The notes under the pieces were generated by a model. It was not told the origin of the DNA, ran no database searches, and worked only from the letters and a program-made list of their open reading frames with translations. The position numbers and the translations under genes were made by a program. From positions 10,301,527 to 10,365,526 of the forward strand of contig CM043870.1 in assembly GCA_023846275.1 (NCBI GenBank): 64,000 nucleotides of DNA, written 5' to 3'. Origin of the DNA: Vanilla planifolia (taxonomy: Eukaryota; Streptophyta; Magnoliopsida; Asparagales; Orchidaceae). This document shows positions 39,060 to 51,567 of the stretch, piece after piece (the stretch's first letter is position 1; the number at the start of each line of letters is the position of its first letter).

Positions 39060-40967
39060 GAAGAAAATCTTAAAAAACTAACTCTACTTATGATTTTATT
39101 TACTATCTCATCTAAAGAGTAGGATCATCTTTCAAAGCATCATAATCTCCATCTCTTAGCATAATGGATGCATGATCTATGATATAAATATTAGTAAAAC
39201 TCTAAAAATCTCAATAAATGTATCATATTAAAAAACAAATATTGAAAATGCTAAAATATATTAACTCAATGTAAAATAATTTCATAATAATAAAATATAA
39301 TAGATAATCATAGAAGAATAAATAATGATATAAACAATCATATAAAACAAATAATCATTAATGAATTACATAAAATGTCAACATAAATTTTCTTATTTGT
39401 TCTTTTATTTCAATTTCTAATGTATTATATTTTTTAAGGACCTATGTTTCTATAGACTATTATCCTTTAGATCCAATACCTAATAACCATATGACCTCGA
39501 CTAATATCCAATCAAATAAAGGGTATCTGATTTTAGCCACCCTGTAAAAAGTACTAGTGGCCCAATATGTGTCCAAAATAAGGGCATACTCACCTAAAGG
39601 GCATCCATGCTTTACCAAACTAGGTAATGTGACAGGATATCCTAATCTTAAAACATAATGAGGATAATATCTTTGAAAATACTTATTATATTTCATTTCC
39701 CTTATTATTAAATAATCATGTCAAATATCTAAGTATCAAATTATTTCTTCAACTATTATGTATATATAATTATCATATTATGTAAGTATATTTATGTAAG
39801 TATCCTTGTTTTCACATAGATCAAACAAGTATAGAATTTCATAAATGAATATGTGAGTAAGATGTCAAATAACTATGTAATATAAAAATATTAAAAATAG
39901 ATAAAATAATTACAATTGATTTCATTAAAAATATAAAATAAATTTATTATTTTATTTATACAATTATTATTAAATTTATCTACTTGAATTTGAAATGAAA
40001 AATCCTTGTCCAACCATTTTCTTCTTAAAAGTTTCTATAATTCCATGTGCACATAAATTATTATGTGGTCTCTCATGTGATATAACAATCAACTTTTTTC
40101 CTAAGTTATCTAGCTCATAAAATCTCCTTCATTTCCTAATTTTCCCTTAGTACATTGTAGTACAACGTCTAGTTGTACTACATGATCTCCTTTAAACAGC
40201 TTAAGCTCCCTTAAAAACATCTTGACTCCAAACCCAAAACACTTCCTAATCTCCTCAACTCATGCCCACAACTTTTTTTATTTCATATGAAAACTAAATC
40301 CTCCTAGCTTTGCATAACAATCCAATTAAATTCATTAAAAATACAATTAAATTCCTTACCTTACCTTTTTTAGCTTTTCTCTCCTCTGTATCTTCTTTCC
40401 AACAATTTTTCCTTGCTCTTCTTATCCTCATGTTAATTTCTTTCCTTCTCTCTAAGTTGTAGTGATGAAATTCAAGCTTTTATGAAATCTAGCCTCACCT
40501 TTTCCTATTACTTTCCTCTACTTTTCCCCTCTAATTGAGGCCTCACCTCTTCTTTTTTTCTTTTTCTCTTTCTCCCAATTGACCTCTCCTTGTTTTTTCC
40601 TCTTAAATACCCACATAACCTAGCTAATTTTTGCATTTAAACCATTATGCCCTTAGTCAATTTAAGAAATTACTTTCATTTTTAAGAAAATTATAGTTAA
40701 TTATTTAAACATAAAATAATTACAAGCTCAATGCCATTAGATTCCTCTTGAAGATTTGTTTTTAATAACATAAATAAAATTTTCAACTTCATTTGAAACC
40801 ATAAGATTCTTTCTAATATAATATCAATGTATTAATATTTTAATGAATAAGTTTCTTATCTCCAAAAAAATAATTTTATCACATTAACACACACATAATT
40901 AGAACCTAGTGACTTAATCTCATAGTTTATAACATATTATACATAACCAAATTTTAAATATTACAGC
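39060..40967 (-). repeat. LTR, family C, copy 2 (old, truncated)
   Basis: Read on the minus strand it begins TGTAATATTTAAAATTTGG at 40,967, like copy 3 at 62,298. Its body matches copy 1 (59,254-61,454) in order: CATCTCTTAGCATAATGG (39,155-39,172) against CATCTCTCGGTGTAGTGG, then GACTATTATCCTTTAGATCCAAT against GCATTATCCTCTGGATCCAAT, then GACCTCGACTAATATCCAA against GACCTCTAGCTGACATCCAA. It abuts the end of the Reina 3' LTR, so its left end is probably missing. It has lost most CpGs. Confidence 0.6.
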
Positions 40968-42088
40968 ATTATTTATGACCAAAGGCAATATTTGTTCCAA
41001 CCTATAGAGCATGAATGAATTTGTTTAGCAACTTTTTTTAGTCAAGTTCTTTGTTAACTGAAAAGAGTTGATGTAATGCATTCAAACTACATTATGATTC
41101 TCACACCAATATTTTAATGCATGTGTCTAGTGTTATTATTTTCACAATTAATTCTATGCTAATATACTCATGTGTATGTTATGTGTTTCCTATCCTTTGT
41201 TACCCTAACACATGTCTAATGGTTCATGGATTGTTATCAAATAAGTCAAGACATATTGGATGACTTCTTGGAACACTAGAACTAGTTCATGAAGGCCTTT
41301 TCTACAATTATTTGTTTAACTATCCATTGTGGTAATCACCTATTTCTTAGTACAAAATAGAAATTGATTAGAGCATTTCATGTAAATCATCTTAGGTATT
41401 TAGATCAAGCATCCAAGACAATCAATGGAGATGTTGAAAAACCCAAAAGGACTTTGATTGAAATTCTTATCCCATATCATTCAAATTCTCTATATGTATG
41501 TAACCCAAAAATTTTGATGTTGTAATGAAGTGTTGAGCTCTTTGGTAGGCTTAGTCACTTTCTCTTCTTCATCCTCCTTATGAGATTTCTTGGTGCACCT
41601 AATATAGATTCAAGGCTCATTTTTATAAAATGATGTCTGTATGATGCTACGCTAAAGGACAATTAGTTTCATGCATCATTCTTCACTTTTAATTATTTAG
41701 TATTTGTGTGAACAGAAGCTTAGACCATATCCTTTCATTATTTCTATCTCTATAGCTTTAATATATTTTTAAAAGTAATAATGATAATTTTCAAAAGTCT
41801 CAACAATAGTATAAATGCTTCTCTTATAAATCAAAAAAATTGCCAAGTCTTTAAGCTTTAAGTAGTATTTTCACAAGCTTTCATTTTTTGGTTGAATGAT
41901 TTACTTATAATCAAGATTATTAGGGCTTTAAAGGAGCTTTATATCTCGTTTATAAAATGTTCTTGCCTATTATATAGTTCTGAGAATATCAAAAGTTCCA
42001 AAACTTCAAGCAAAAATCTTGTTAAACTTGAAATTTCAATATACTAAAATTTATTAGTTTTTTTTCTATTTATAAGAGAAAATATAAA
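40968..42088. other. AT-rich spacer, nothing recognised
   Basis: About 1.1 kb between LTR C copy 2 and Gypsy element B. No gene, RNA or transposon domain was recognised. Confidence 0.4.
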
Positions 42089-42878
42089 TGCTTTCTAGTG
42101 ATCCTCTAATCAGGAGATCACTTTTGATAAAAAAAATCAAAAGAAGAGACAAAATAAAAAAATGATGAAATTAACAACGTAGCACAAAGCGGTAGGACCA
42201 CACGCTAGGCCACACGTAAAGAGACATTATAAATGTGGTGGAACACATGTTGTAGTGCAAGGCAAGCACCTACATGTGTTGGTGTACACAATCAGATAAA
42301 ACAAGCACACATTGCCAATCAACTACCTAGTATGTGGATGTTATGTGCACATATAATAAGTGCACCTTCTACATTGTCATGGTCAATGTGCATGTGGTAG
42401 GCCATCTATGCATGAGAACAGTACTAATGCATGTGGATAGCCCCCAAGCACAACTACAAGGCAATGTAACCTAAGCACAGACTAGTGCTAATAGGTATAG
42501 AATTTGCAAAAATTTTGAAAATTTTAAATTCTTAATCAAAATCATATTTTTTGCTTTTATGATTAAAAATTATATCTTAACTATTATATAAAGAGTTAAA
42601 AAAAGGATGTAAGAAAAAATTCAGTTAAATTCCAAATGAATTAAGAAGAATTTAGAAAATTTTAGAGACTTTTGGGAATCAAAATTTTATGAAATTTAAG
42701 AACCCCTTGAAGGAGAACTTCTTAAGAAATTCAATCTTCTTTTAGCTAAAATATTCCTCTTCCTTCTTCTTCCTTGACTCTAAGCCATTATCACACTTTC
42801 ACTTCTACTATTCTTATTCTAAAAATATCTATTAATGAGGGCTAGGGATGAGAACACCTTACAGATATATTATATAAT
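42089..42878 (+). repeat. 5' LTR of Gypsy element B
   Basis: Aligns in order with 46,315-47,051. Shared blocks include AGGAGATCA, AATGATGAAA, TTTTGAAAATTTTAAATTC, ATCAAAATCATAT, CTTTTATGATTAAAA, CTTAACTATTATATAAAG, a CTT-rich block and AATGAG before the end. TATATAAAG at 42,585-42,593 is the probable core promoter. The U3 is rich in GCATGTG and CACATG words. Confidence 0.8.
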
Positions 42879-42881
42879 TTT

Positions 42882-42895
42882 TGGTATCACAGAGC
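42882..42895 (+). other. Primer-binding site, initiator-Met tRNA type
   Basis: TGGTATCACAGAGC lies a few bases past the 5' LTR. It matches the usual plant TGGTATCAGAGC with two extra bases inserted. The position and match make the assignment good. Confidence 0.75.
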
Positions 42896-43139
42896 TTCAA
42901 GTTCACACCAATGGTAAGTGCAATGTAAAAGATAGTTGAAGAGTAAGCTATAAAAGAGAATCAGGAGATCAAAGAGGCTTTAGTTAATGTGACTATATTG
43001 ACTACTTCAACATCAAACCTAAAAGTAGAAGTAGCTCTAACAAAATAATGCAAGTTTTAATAAAAATGGTGCTAAAATCTCAATCCTTTCTTATGACAAA
43101 TCCGTTGCTAAAATAAAGTACTCTTAATCAAAATAATTT

Positions 43140-43910
43140 TGAATTAAGTAGTAATCCCAGAATAGTTGGAGGTAAAGATGTTGATGATGACATCAATCTC
43201 ATTTTTTTGACACAGAAATCGACAATATCATTTCAAGATAGATGTTACACTTGATTTATTAATTTATGATAATAAAATAAATGTAAAAAAATTAGATATT
43301 TGGTTGGAGTAACTAGAGATATATTTCTCTCTATACAACTATTCAACATTAGACAAAGTGACATATACTTAATTAAAAATGATGAGTCATATGTTAGCCT
43401 GGTGAAATATTCACCTAAGAAATGACACTATTATAAAAGTGACATGAAACCAATATCAAGAAAAATCTCATGTTTATATGAATAAAATGAAGAGAAAATG
43501 ACATACTCTAAACACCAACAAGGACAAATGGTGCATGAATATATCATCAAATTATGACAACAAGTCATAACTTTAGGAATACCTATTGAAGAGATATAGA
43601 TATTATCAAAATATATTATCGATCTATGTTATCTTATTACAAAAAAAATTATCTTTTTTTCTTATTTAATCTTTCAAGCAAGCTAATACATTCATAATGG
43701 ATATTAAAAAGAAGAATGAATACAAAGAGACAAAATAAGAAAGATAAAATATCAAGAGGTCTAAGTATATGTCCAAACATTGGTCACCAAAGGAAGAGTA
43801 TTCTCTAACAAAGTTTATTATGGTTGCAAATAACAACATTTCTTCTATTAACAAAAAAAAAGGTATTATGATCACTAGAAGGAGATAGAACACATACAAA
43901 CAAAATGTTA
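43140..43910 (+). mobile_element. Gag remnant of Gypsy element B
   Basis: Broken plus frames follow a Ty3/Gypsy gag of the retrotrans_gag type. They include KKLDIWLE-like and LEIYFSLYNYS-like segments (43,280-43,345), a VTYT*LKMMSHM-like block, and VHEYIIKL*QQVITLGIP near 43,530-43,590, matching the usual 'YTQEFRKKALTLGI'. No zinc knuckle was seen before the nested LTR starts at 43,957. Confidence 0.65.
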
Positions 43911-43956
43911 GGAATTACATCCTGATGTGATATTAACCTATCCATGATGTTTTATT

Positions 43957-45507
43957 TGATGATAATAAACTTTAAGAATTTTTAATGAATTTAGTTTAGT
44001 AAATATTTAGATTTTAAATAGCTAATACTCATATTTATGAAAAAATTTAAAGAAGAGTAAAAGTAAAATTCTACAAAAATCATCTTGATTAAAGTGACAA
44101 ACTACTAAGAGATATTTTTTACACTACTTATAAATATTTCAATTTTATTTTTAAAATATTAAACTTGATTAAAATAATTCTTTTAAGACACATAAAAAGA
44201 TTAATTAAATTTTATCTCTAATATTCTTGATCACATCTTTCACCCAATATCTTGAATATATATTTCTTAATCATTTGATTAATATCCTCAAAATATTTGA
44301 TTTTACAATAATTTAAATAAGAAATTTAAATAAAAAATAATTATAAAAAACTAATTCTAAGTCACCTAAACCTCCTCCTAATTACTACGCATCATTTCCT
44401 ATAGTAAATGGGCTAGGGCATCACTCTCAAACCCATTTGGAATTATTTACATTACTCGTAAACCTATTTTGAAATTATTTTGGGTTAGGGCATTATCCTT
44501 TGAACTTGTATTTAATATTAAGATTATTGGCAAGCATGGGTGATTAAATCCCAAACATACCACAGAGCAACTAGCCCCAAAATCAGGTTTGCCTTTAAAG
44601 GCCACATGATTCCTTATAAGGAGAAACTACAAATGTAAATACACAATGTAGGACTAAAACATAAGTTTTTCTACAAGCCAAACCATCAAATTGTGGTAAT
44701 GACTTGAACTATTTGATCCCCTATTTTGTGATCAATCGATCATCATTGTATCTAAGTTTTCAAAAAGAAATAATTCTATTAGCCATCTAATCATTTAATT
44801 TCTCAATAACACAGTCTGTATTTCATCTTCTTAAAAAGTTAAATCCAATCATCAAATCATGACTCAAAACTAATAGCTCAGATCAATTTCATATTTCTAA
44901 AAAGCATAAATTAAACTGCACCATCTAATAGCATATGTTTTGTTATCAAACGGTCATGGTTCGGTTCGATCCAATGGCTCCAGCACAATGGCTCTTTTAG
45001 GAGTTATTTTAAGTCGTTAGTGATATTTTATTTAATATTAACTTTCAAATAAGAATTGCAAAAGCTATCAAACTATTATAATGTTGAATAAGTGCTTGGT
45101 AAATGCTTTAAGCATCAAAAGATGACTATAAATAAGAGAAATTTTGAGAGAAATAAGTTAATGAAACATTTACAAAATTTTAAAGAAAATTTCTTGAGTC
45201 ACAATCACAAAGCAATTTGCAGCTAGTAGTCATCATCACCTCCTTACACTACGTCATTCTTTATCAAAATAATTGTGCCTTGTTGAGTATTTTGTCAAAA
45301 TAAGAATTTGTTTGCATGGATTTTTTTGCTAATTTTATTTTGTTGTAAGACCATAGTAGCCTATCTTTTATTCTCTTATTAAAAAAAGTTTTAGCTTAGC
45401 CATCTTTTGACAAAAGGTTTATATAGTTTACTTTTATGTCTGGTTTTTATTGGGGGTAGATGTAGGCTTGATTTTAAACCAAACCACCTAAAATTTACTT
45501 GTGTACA
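43957..45507 (+). repeat. LTR, family A, copy 2, nested in Gypsy element B
   Basis: The element starts TGATGATAATAAAC and ends GTGTACA. It aligns in order with copy 1 at 8,422-10,234, including GTGACAAACTACTAAGAGAT, AATGTAGGACTAAAAC and AACCACCTAAAA, and has TATAAATA at 45,127-45,134. Sequence from element B resumes on its right side with a protease-like remnant, so it is a solo LTR inserted between gag and protease. A clear 5-bp target duplication was not found. Confidence 0.7.
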
Positions 45508-45979
45508 TGTTTAAAGTTTTGTACCTTTTCATTTCATGATTTCTCAAACTTTTTACTAAAATATAAATTATTATATTTTTAAGAAATTATTTTTTTAATT
45601 CTAATAATTCACTCCTTTCTTATTGAATCACTTTTCAAATCCAATAATTTCCAAGAAAATTTAAAAAAGATAAATTATTTATTATAATAGATATTGTAAA
45701 AGTACTTTAATCTGTCAAATAAATATAACCTTCTCTTATGGTGACTGCAAAGGAGATATTGCATGAAGTGAAACAAAGAGAAAAACTCTTTGTTATCAAA
45801 ATACAAGTGAAGAAGAGCTTATTAGTGCTATCATTTTCACTAGAGGTGAAAAAAAACTAATATCAAAAGTATTGCAGAAATAATAATATTAGAGACCACA
45901 CCACACTCAAGATCTTATTCTTTAGAGTGATTTCATAAAGACTTCAAGGTGAGAGTTACAAACTAATATAAAATAAAGT

Positions 45980-46150
45980 CACCAAAGATTATATTAATAA
46001 AATTATCTATGAAGTGATACCTCTAAATACCAACCACATTATACTAAGAAACCCCTACTTGTAGAATCAAGATGTTGTCTACTATCGAAGAGCACTATGA
46101 TACTAGTTCATGAAGGATGTACAAAACTTCCTTTTAGCTTGAAACAAAGA
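45980..46150 (+). mobile_element. Protease-region remnant of Gypsy element B
   Basis: Broken plus frames near 46,000-46,100 read YEVIPLNTNHIILRNPYL then NQDVVYYRRA. The order resembles the Gypsy protease C-terminal block 'LPLDICGIVLG-PYL--R-AIF-RR'. The catalytic DTG region was not recognised. The short match makes this tentative. Confidence 0.45.
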
Positions 46151-46314
46151 AGAATTAATAAAAGACACTATTGGTGCTGACCAAATAAAGAGCCTCAGAA
46201 ATAGTTGCCAAAGATATGTGTTACTAACAAATCTAATAAACCAATTAATGAGACTAATAGAAATCTCATTCTTCTAAAGAAGATAACTAAACATTAATTC
46301 AACAAAGAAACTCT

Positions 46315-47051
46315 GATGGGATTTAAAACTCCAAAAAAAAGGAACCAATGATTAGGAGATCAATTTTGATTAAAAAATCCATGGAGAAGACAAACGACAA
46401 AATAAATATGAAAAATGATGAAAATCAGCAATGTAGCATGAAGTAACAAGATGGTACATTGGGCTAGGCTATACATGGAAAGGCACTATAGAAATGTTGA
46501 AGTGTATAGCTACGTTGTGCATAGTGCATAAGGTAAAAGCACCTAATGTGTTGATGTGGTCAATGCTTACACAAGAATAGCACCCACTTGTGTGGATAGC
46601 CCTCCTAGTGTGATCATATAGTTGCATTGCACAAAGTGCATGCATAGACTAACATGGTAGGTGCAAAAATTGTGAAACTTTTGGAAATTTTAAATTCCTT
46701 ATCAAAATCATATGTTTTTCTTTTATGATTAAAATTTGAATCTTAACTATTATATAAAGGTGTAGAATGGATATAGAAAGAAATTCAATTGAATTTAGAG
46801 TGAACTCGAAAGAATTTAAAAAAATTCAAAGTGTTTTAGGGATCAAAACTTTGTGAAATTCAAGAATACCTTGAAAGAAATCTTATTGAAGAATTCAATC
46901 TCTTTTGTGACAAAGACCTTATTTTTTTTTCCTTCGTTCTTCCTTTGCTCCTAACCATTATCACAATTCCATTTCACTACTATTTTGAAAAAAATGTTTG
47001 CTAATGAGAGTTTAAGGTGAGAATACCTTGCAGACAGATCATCCTTATAAT
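46315..47051 (+). repeat. 3' LTR of Gypsy element B
   Basis: It begins TGATGGGATTTAAAACTCC and aligns with the 5' LTR through to about 47,051. TATATAAAG lies at 46,751-46,759. Many substitutions relative to the 5' LTR indicate an old insertion. Confidence 0.78.
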
Positions 47052-50000
47052 ACCAAATTACTACAAATTCAAAGTTCATGAGATTTACTTTCCAAAAAAA
47101 TATTTATACTTAAAATTTGGTTACTTGGTTTAAAATTTGTGAAGCTCCAATAGAAAATATTTTTTTAAGATAGTTGAGCCTAGAAAGCTTTGTAATTCTT
47201 TGATAGTTGTGTTTATAATGCTACTTATATTAGCTTTAAGAAACATCATTCTTCGAAATAAAAAATTCTCTAAACAACCCTATAGAATAATTAAAAAACT
47301 TCTTCTTCATTGATATAACCTTAGGTCAAGATGGGTAGCAAAAAACATTATGCACAGCGTAATTGATTCTACCACTTTTATTGTACTTCAAGATATTCCA
47401 CAAGGTTGACCATATAACATACAAGAAAACCTTATACAATGAATATAACAATGTGTAGGAAGCCAAGAGATAGTATGATGTATAAACTATTATTGATGAG
47501 CACCCTTATAATACTCTACAACTAGCATTCTATAAGACTATAATACAGGACTCTTTAAATTGATGGTCCTTAAAGTCCAGGAAATTCAGTGCAAATCTTC
47601 CATCCATTTCAAAGAATTTACATTCTAGCACATAAGGTTAATATTCATATGAAATTTACATTTTTCTCATTATTTTTATGTTAAATATGAAATTATAAGG
47701 TCCTTAATCTTTTTATAAAATGATAATTTTTGTAACTTGTACTATACTAAAATCTGGTAAGGTGCACCTTGAGGTTTTGTTTGCATGTATTGAATTGGGG
47801 AAAGGGCTCTTTGATGGTATATCTTATCATTTAGTGACTAGTAAATTATTATTTATTCATAGTACATGTTTATTTACTCATGTATGATCACTACAAGGAA
47901 ATTAAGTTAATGCTACTTATACTTTTTGCCAAATTGGCATTCAATCTATAAACTTGTCAGAGCCAAGAAATTTGTAATATATGACTTTTCCTCTTACATA
48001 TATTTCAAGAAAGAACATAGTAATACTTTAATATGGCTGTTTATCTTTGTAATGTGACAAAAAATCCCAAATATCACCACTCATTGTGCACATATAATTC
48101 CAATTATATGCATACGATTAATAATGCATGCATTAATTGTGTATACATAAGATATTTAGCATATTTGAGTCTCTTATGCACAAAACACACCATATGAACA
48201 AAAGCTGTGCAATTATGAAGGAATTAGTCCCATAATCCTCTTTTTTTGGAAGACAAATATATTTTTCACATATTAAGTCATTATTTCTACCTAAATTATT
48301 CCGATAAAAGAATAACTTACCAATATTTTACATTGCATCCTTTTGTATTTTTGTGTATCTTTACATATACAGATTTTTGGCATATGTTATTTAGTTTTGG
48401 TGTATTTTAATCATATATACACCAAACATGTAATATTTATGTTATTATTTCATTTATTTTATTGATTGCCCCATTTTTTACCATAGTTTTGCACAAAAAA
48501 TTATAATTGAACTTTTATTTCATATTCTAATTATATTTCAATTATATTAAATATATAATAATTGATTTATTTTTAATTTTCTCTTCTATGACTTAATTGT
48601 TTTAGATAAACCTTTTTTTGGCTAGTATAATATAAATCAATACCATAGTCTTGAGGACTAGTGCTCCTTAGTTTTTTTTCTTCTCTCTTCTTGTCTCTTA
48701 AGAAAATGTAATCAATCCTCACATCTTAGTCTTTAGTTGATAGTTATATTAATGGTTGTGCATAGAATTGGAAAAAGAAGTGTGATCATACATTAGATCT
48801 TGGTTGCAATCAAATGGTTCAATTTGCATATAGTCTTATGAAAGTTTTCTATGCTCGTGACTTTATTATATTTAAATAAAGAAGTAAAAACATTATTCAA
48901 AGACTTGTCAATTTATACATTTCATTTAATAAGTGTTAAAGTTTGAATAGCTTCGATCATCAAAAGTTGGAAAGTATCTAACATTATATAATTTACATTT
49001 TGCAAAATGTACTAACTCTTTCAACTATACAAAGCCCTAAAAACCCATGCAAATTCTCTAAATTCCTTGATAACAATATGCAAATTCATAATAAACCATG
49101 AGCATTGAAAGCTTATTTGATCACAAGAACTTACAAAGAGTTATTAATAGACAAAAATATGCAAAACTCAATGGGTAACTTTGAAAGCAAAATCACCAAT
49201 ATCTCTAGATGTCCAAAATGCAAAAATATAGTTAAACAACAATACGGTAGAAAAAAGTCTTAGTTGCTTCAAGCAACTATCAATCAATATGACAGACTAA
49301 ACTTTACTAGTTAATACTATCTAAATTATTTATTTTTGCATGAAAGTGTTTTATAATTGAAATGAAGTCCTAAAATAGAGACAAACATTTAAAATAACTT
49401 AACAGACTTTAGCTAAACTTAGTATATAATGTAGAGCAACTTAATGACATTATCACTTGTAATTTAGTTGGATTTAATGTCACACTTAAAACTTGTTGGC
49501 ATATAATAATTTTTTTTGCATGGTGTATGAAATATATACTATAGTTTTGTCATGTATTACATATGGATTGAATCTTTTGCATTTTATTACTTTTTTGTAG
49601 CACTTTGCATTTTTATAGTATATAATTAAGAACACTAAATACTAACTAACCTTGCACATAAACTAAACAAAAAAGAAGAACAATAAATACTAACTGATCT
49701 TTCACATAAACTGACCATATTGTCGCTAACCCAGGAATTACTTAAAAGAAGTCCATCATAACATGTTGTATCTTCCAACTTAGGTATTTTGCCTTGCATT
49801 ATAACATGTTCTACTTTTGATACATTAATGTAATACGTGTTACATGTTTTTTCACACATCTTCTAAATATTGGATTTCTTCTTCGGCATCGCACGCAACC
49901 AGATGGATTTTTCATGTTAAGTGGTTTTTATTTATTTTTATTATTCAATATAGCAAATCATATGAGAAAATTCTATATCATACTATTTTTGTTACCAATC

Positions 50001-50689
50001 ATTCTTTAGAAATCTTTTTTCCAAATTTACACATTTAAGAATTTCATTATCTTTTGAATTTTTGCATCATGATGGCATCTTCATATATTTTGCATAAATT
50101 TATTATTCTAATTCCTAATCCAACATTAATATCATCTTCCCACCAATCAATAACTACATTAACTCATTGATAATCTTTATTTGAACTCTTCGTGTTTTTT
50201 TTTTTTTTTGCTCCATCAATTATTACTAATAATTTTATCAAAAATTAATGGCGATGCCATTTTCATTTTCCCAACTTATATCACTTCGCATGAGACCTAT
50301 CAAGAGAACGATGTTATCATATATTATGAATTTGACTACCATGCGATTACATGAAAAATAAAGTATATTTTCTTCTACACAAGCAATTGTTTCCTATTAG
50401 TTTCTATTTCTATAACAACTTCTCTTTATTTTCATACTTCATTGTTTTTTCTAAGTTAAAAATCATTTTTTTTATTTCATTCATAAATCATTTTTTGAGA
50501 TTTTTTTAATATTAATGAATGTGTCCTTTTTGTATTTTATTTTTATGTTTACTCCTTTGTTTTATACAAATTCGGCTTATGAGTTTAGCATCAATTAGAC
50601 TTCAGTAGTCTTTTAGTTTTGTTTTAACGATAGTTACTTAAAACTTATGAATAAAATAGTATGAACTCTGTATAATAACTCTGTAATTG
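47052..50689. other. AT-rich spacer, nothing recognised
   Basis: About 3.6 kb without a supported gene or transposon domain. A short direct repeat with the motif AAATACTAACT...CACATAAACT occurs twice near 49,637-49,666 and 49,686-49,715. A run of 15 T residues lies at 50,195-50,209. Open frames at 49,635-49,859 (-) and 49,844-50,038 (+) show no known family. Confidence 0.4.
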
Positions 50690-51567
50690 GACCGGAGAAC
50701 GCGGCTCAAAGTTTGTCTATAAGCCTGATCACGAAATCATACCGTTCTTAGACGCTGTGCGTGAGAGTGAGCGCAAAGATGCCTGACATAAATTGGCAGC
50801 TCGGGAAGAGAAAAATGACGTAAATTGGCAGAAAGTGCACTACGGTTAAAGCAAGCCCTCTTTTCTATCGTCCTGAACTTTTTTTTTTTTTTTTTTTTGG
50901 CCAAAATTGTAAAACGAATAATTAAATCGAAAGAAGGACCGAACGCACCACCTCTCACGGGCAACTCGTCTCGGCACCTTCCATCCCGCCTTCGCTGCAC
51001 TCGTGAGGTTCTGAGTTCACAGCGGCAGGTGCGGACATCCGCGCCAACGTTTCGTCATTTGGAAAAAACTATAAACATTAAAAACGCAGGATAACTGCCG
51101 AAAAAATCTCCACCGTTCATAAAAAGTGTTACTGGGCACGACTTGCCAAAATCGGAGACCACCATCAGAGCCTGAAGCACAAGACGTAACATAACCACTA
51201 AAAGGGAAACCATGGAAACTTAGGGCGAGGCATTTTTAGTTAAAATGTTCCACCCTCTCCCTCTACCTCTCCGACGTAAAGGATGGATTGAAATCTAAAT
51301 TTAGAAACCTCTGCTGATGTCATACACAGATAAAGCAACACAGACAGCGGCAGAATGGGCTTCGTGAATCGTAAGGGAGTCGAAATTAGCGGAGAAATAG
51401 GAAGCCGCAAAACGGCGGTTCCCTTCGAATTTCCATTGGCTTCTTCGTTAAGGAAAAAAGAGGAAAAAAAAGGAGCAAGAAAAGGAAAGCGTTATAATTA
51501 TGTTAACATGACACTTCTTCGAAGTAGATTTGATTTTCTTCTACTGGCCGATCGAACAAAAACGCTT
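50690..51567. other. CpG-richer 3' flank of the KRP gene
   Basis: Composition changes abruptly near 50,690 from AT-rich to a mixed, CpG-containing sequence. The KRP 3' UTR must lie here, running leftward from 51,567, but no clear AATAAA signal could be assigned. A 16-base direct repeat, TGAC(A/G)TAAATTGGCAG, occurs at 50,784-50,799 and 50,816-50,831. A run of 20 T residues lies at 50,879-50,898. Open frames on both strands show no family match, so no second gene is called. Confidence 0.5.

Larger units (their letters stand above)
42089..47051 (+). mobile_element. Ty3/Gypsy element B: two LTRs, gag and protease remnants, no polymerase
   Basis: Two LTRs of about 740-790 bp flank an internal region that holds a primer-binding site, a gag remnant (43,140-43,910), a nested family A LTR (43,957-45,507) and a protease-like remnant (about 45,980-46,130). 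Without the nested LTR the internal region is only about 1.9 kb, and no RT, RNase H or integrase was found. It is therefore either an internally deleted copy or a member of a non-autonomous family. Stops are frequent in the gag. Confidence 0.72.

Noticed and set aside
44940-44985. GGTTCGGTTCGATCC, resembling a tRNA internal promoter box
   Set aside because: No cloverleaf arms or A box at the right distance, and it lies inside LTR A copy 2.
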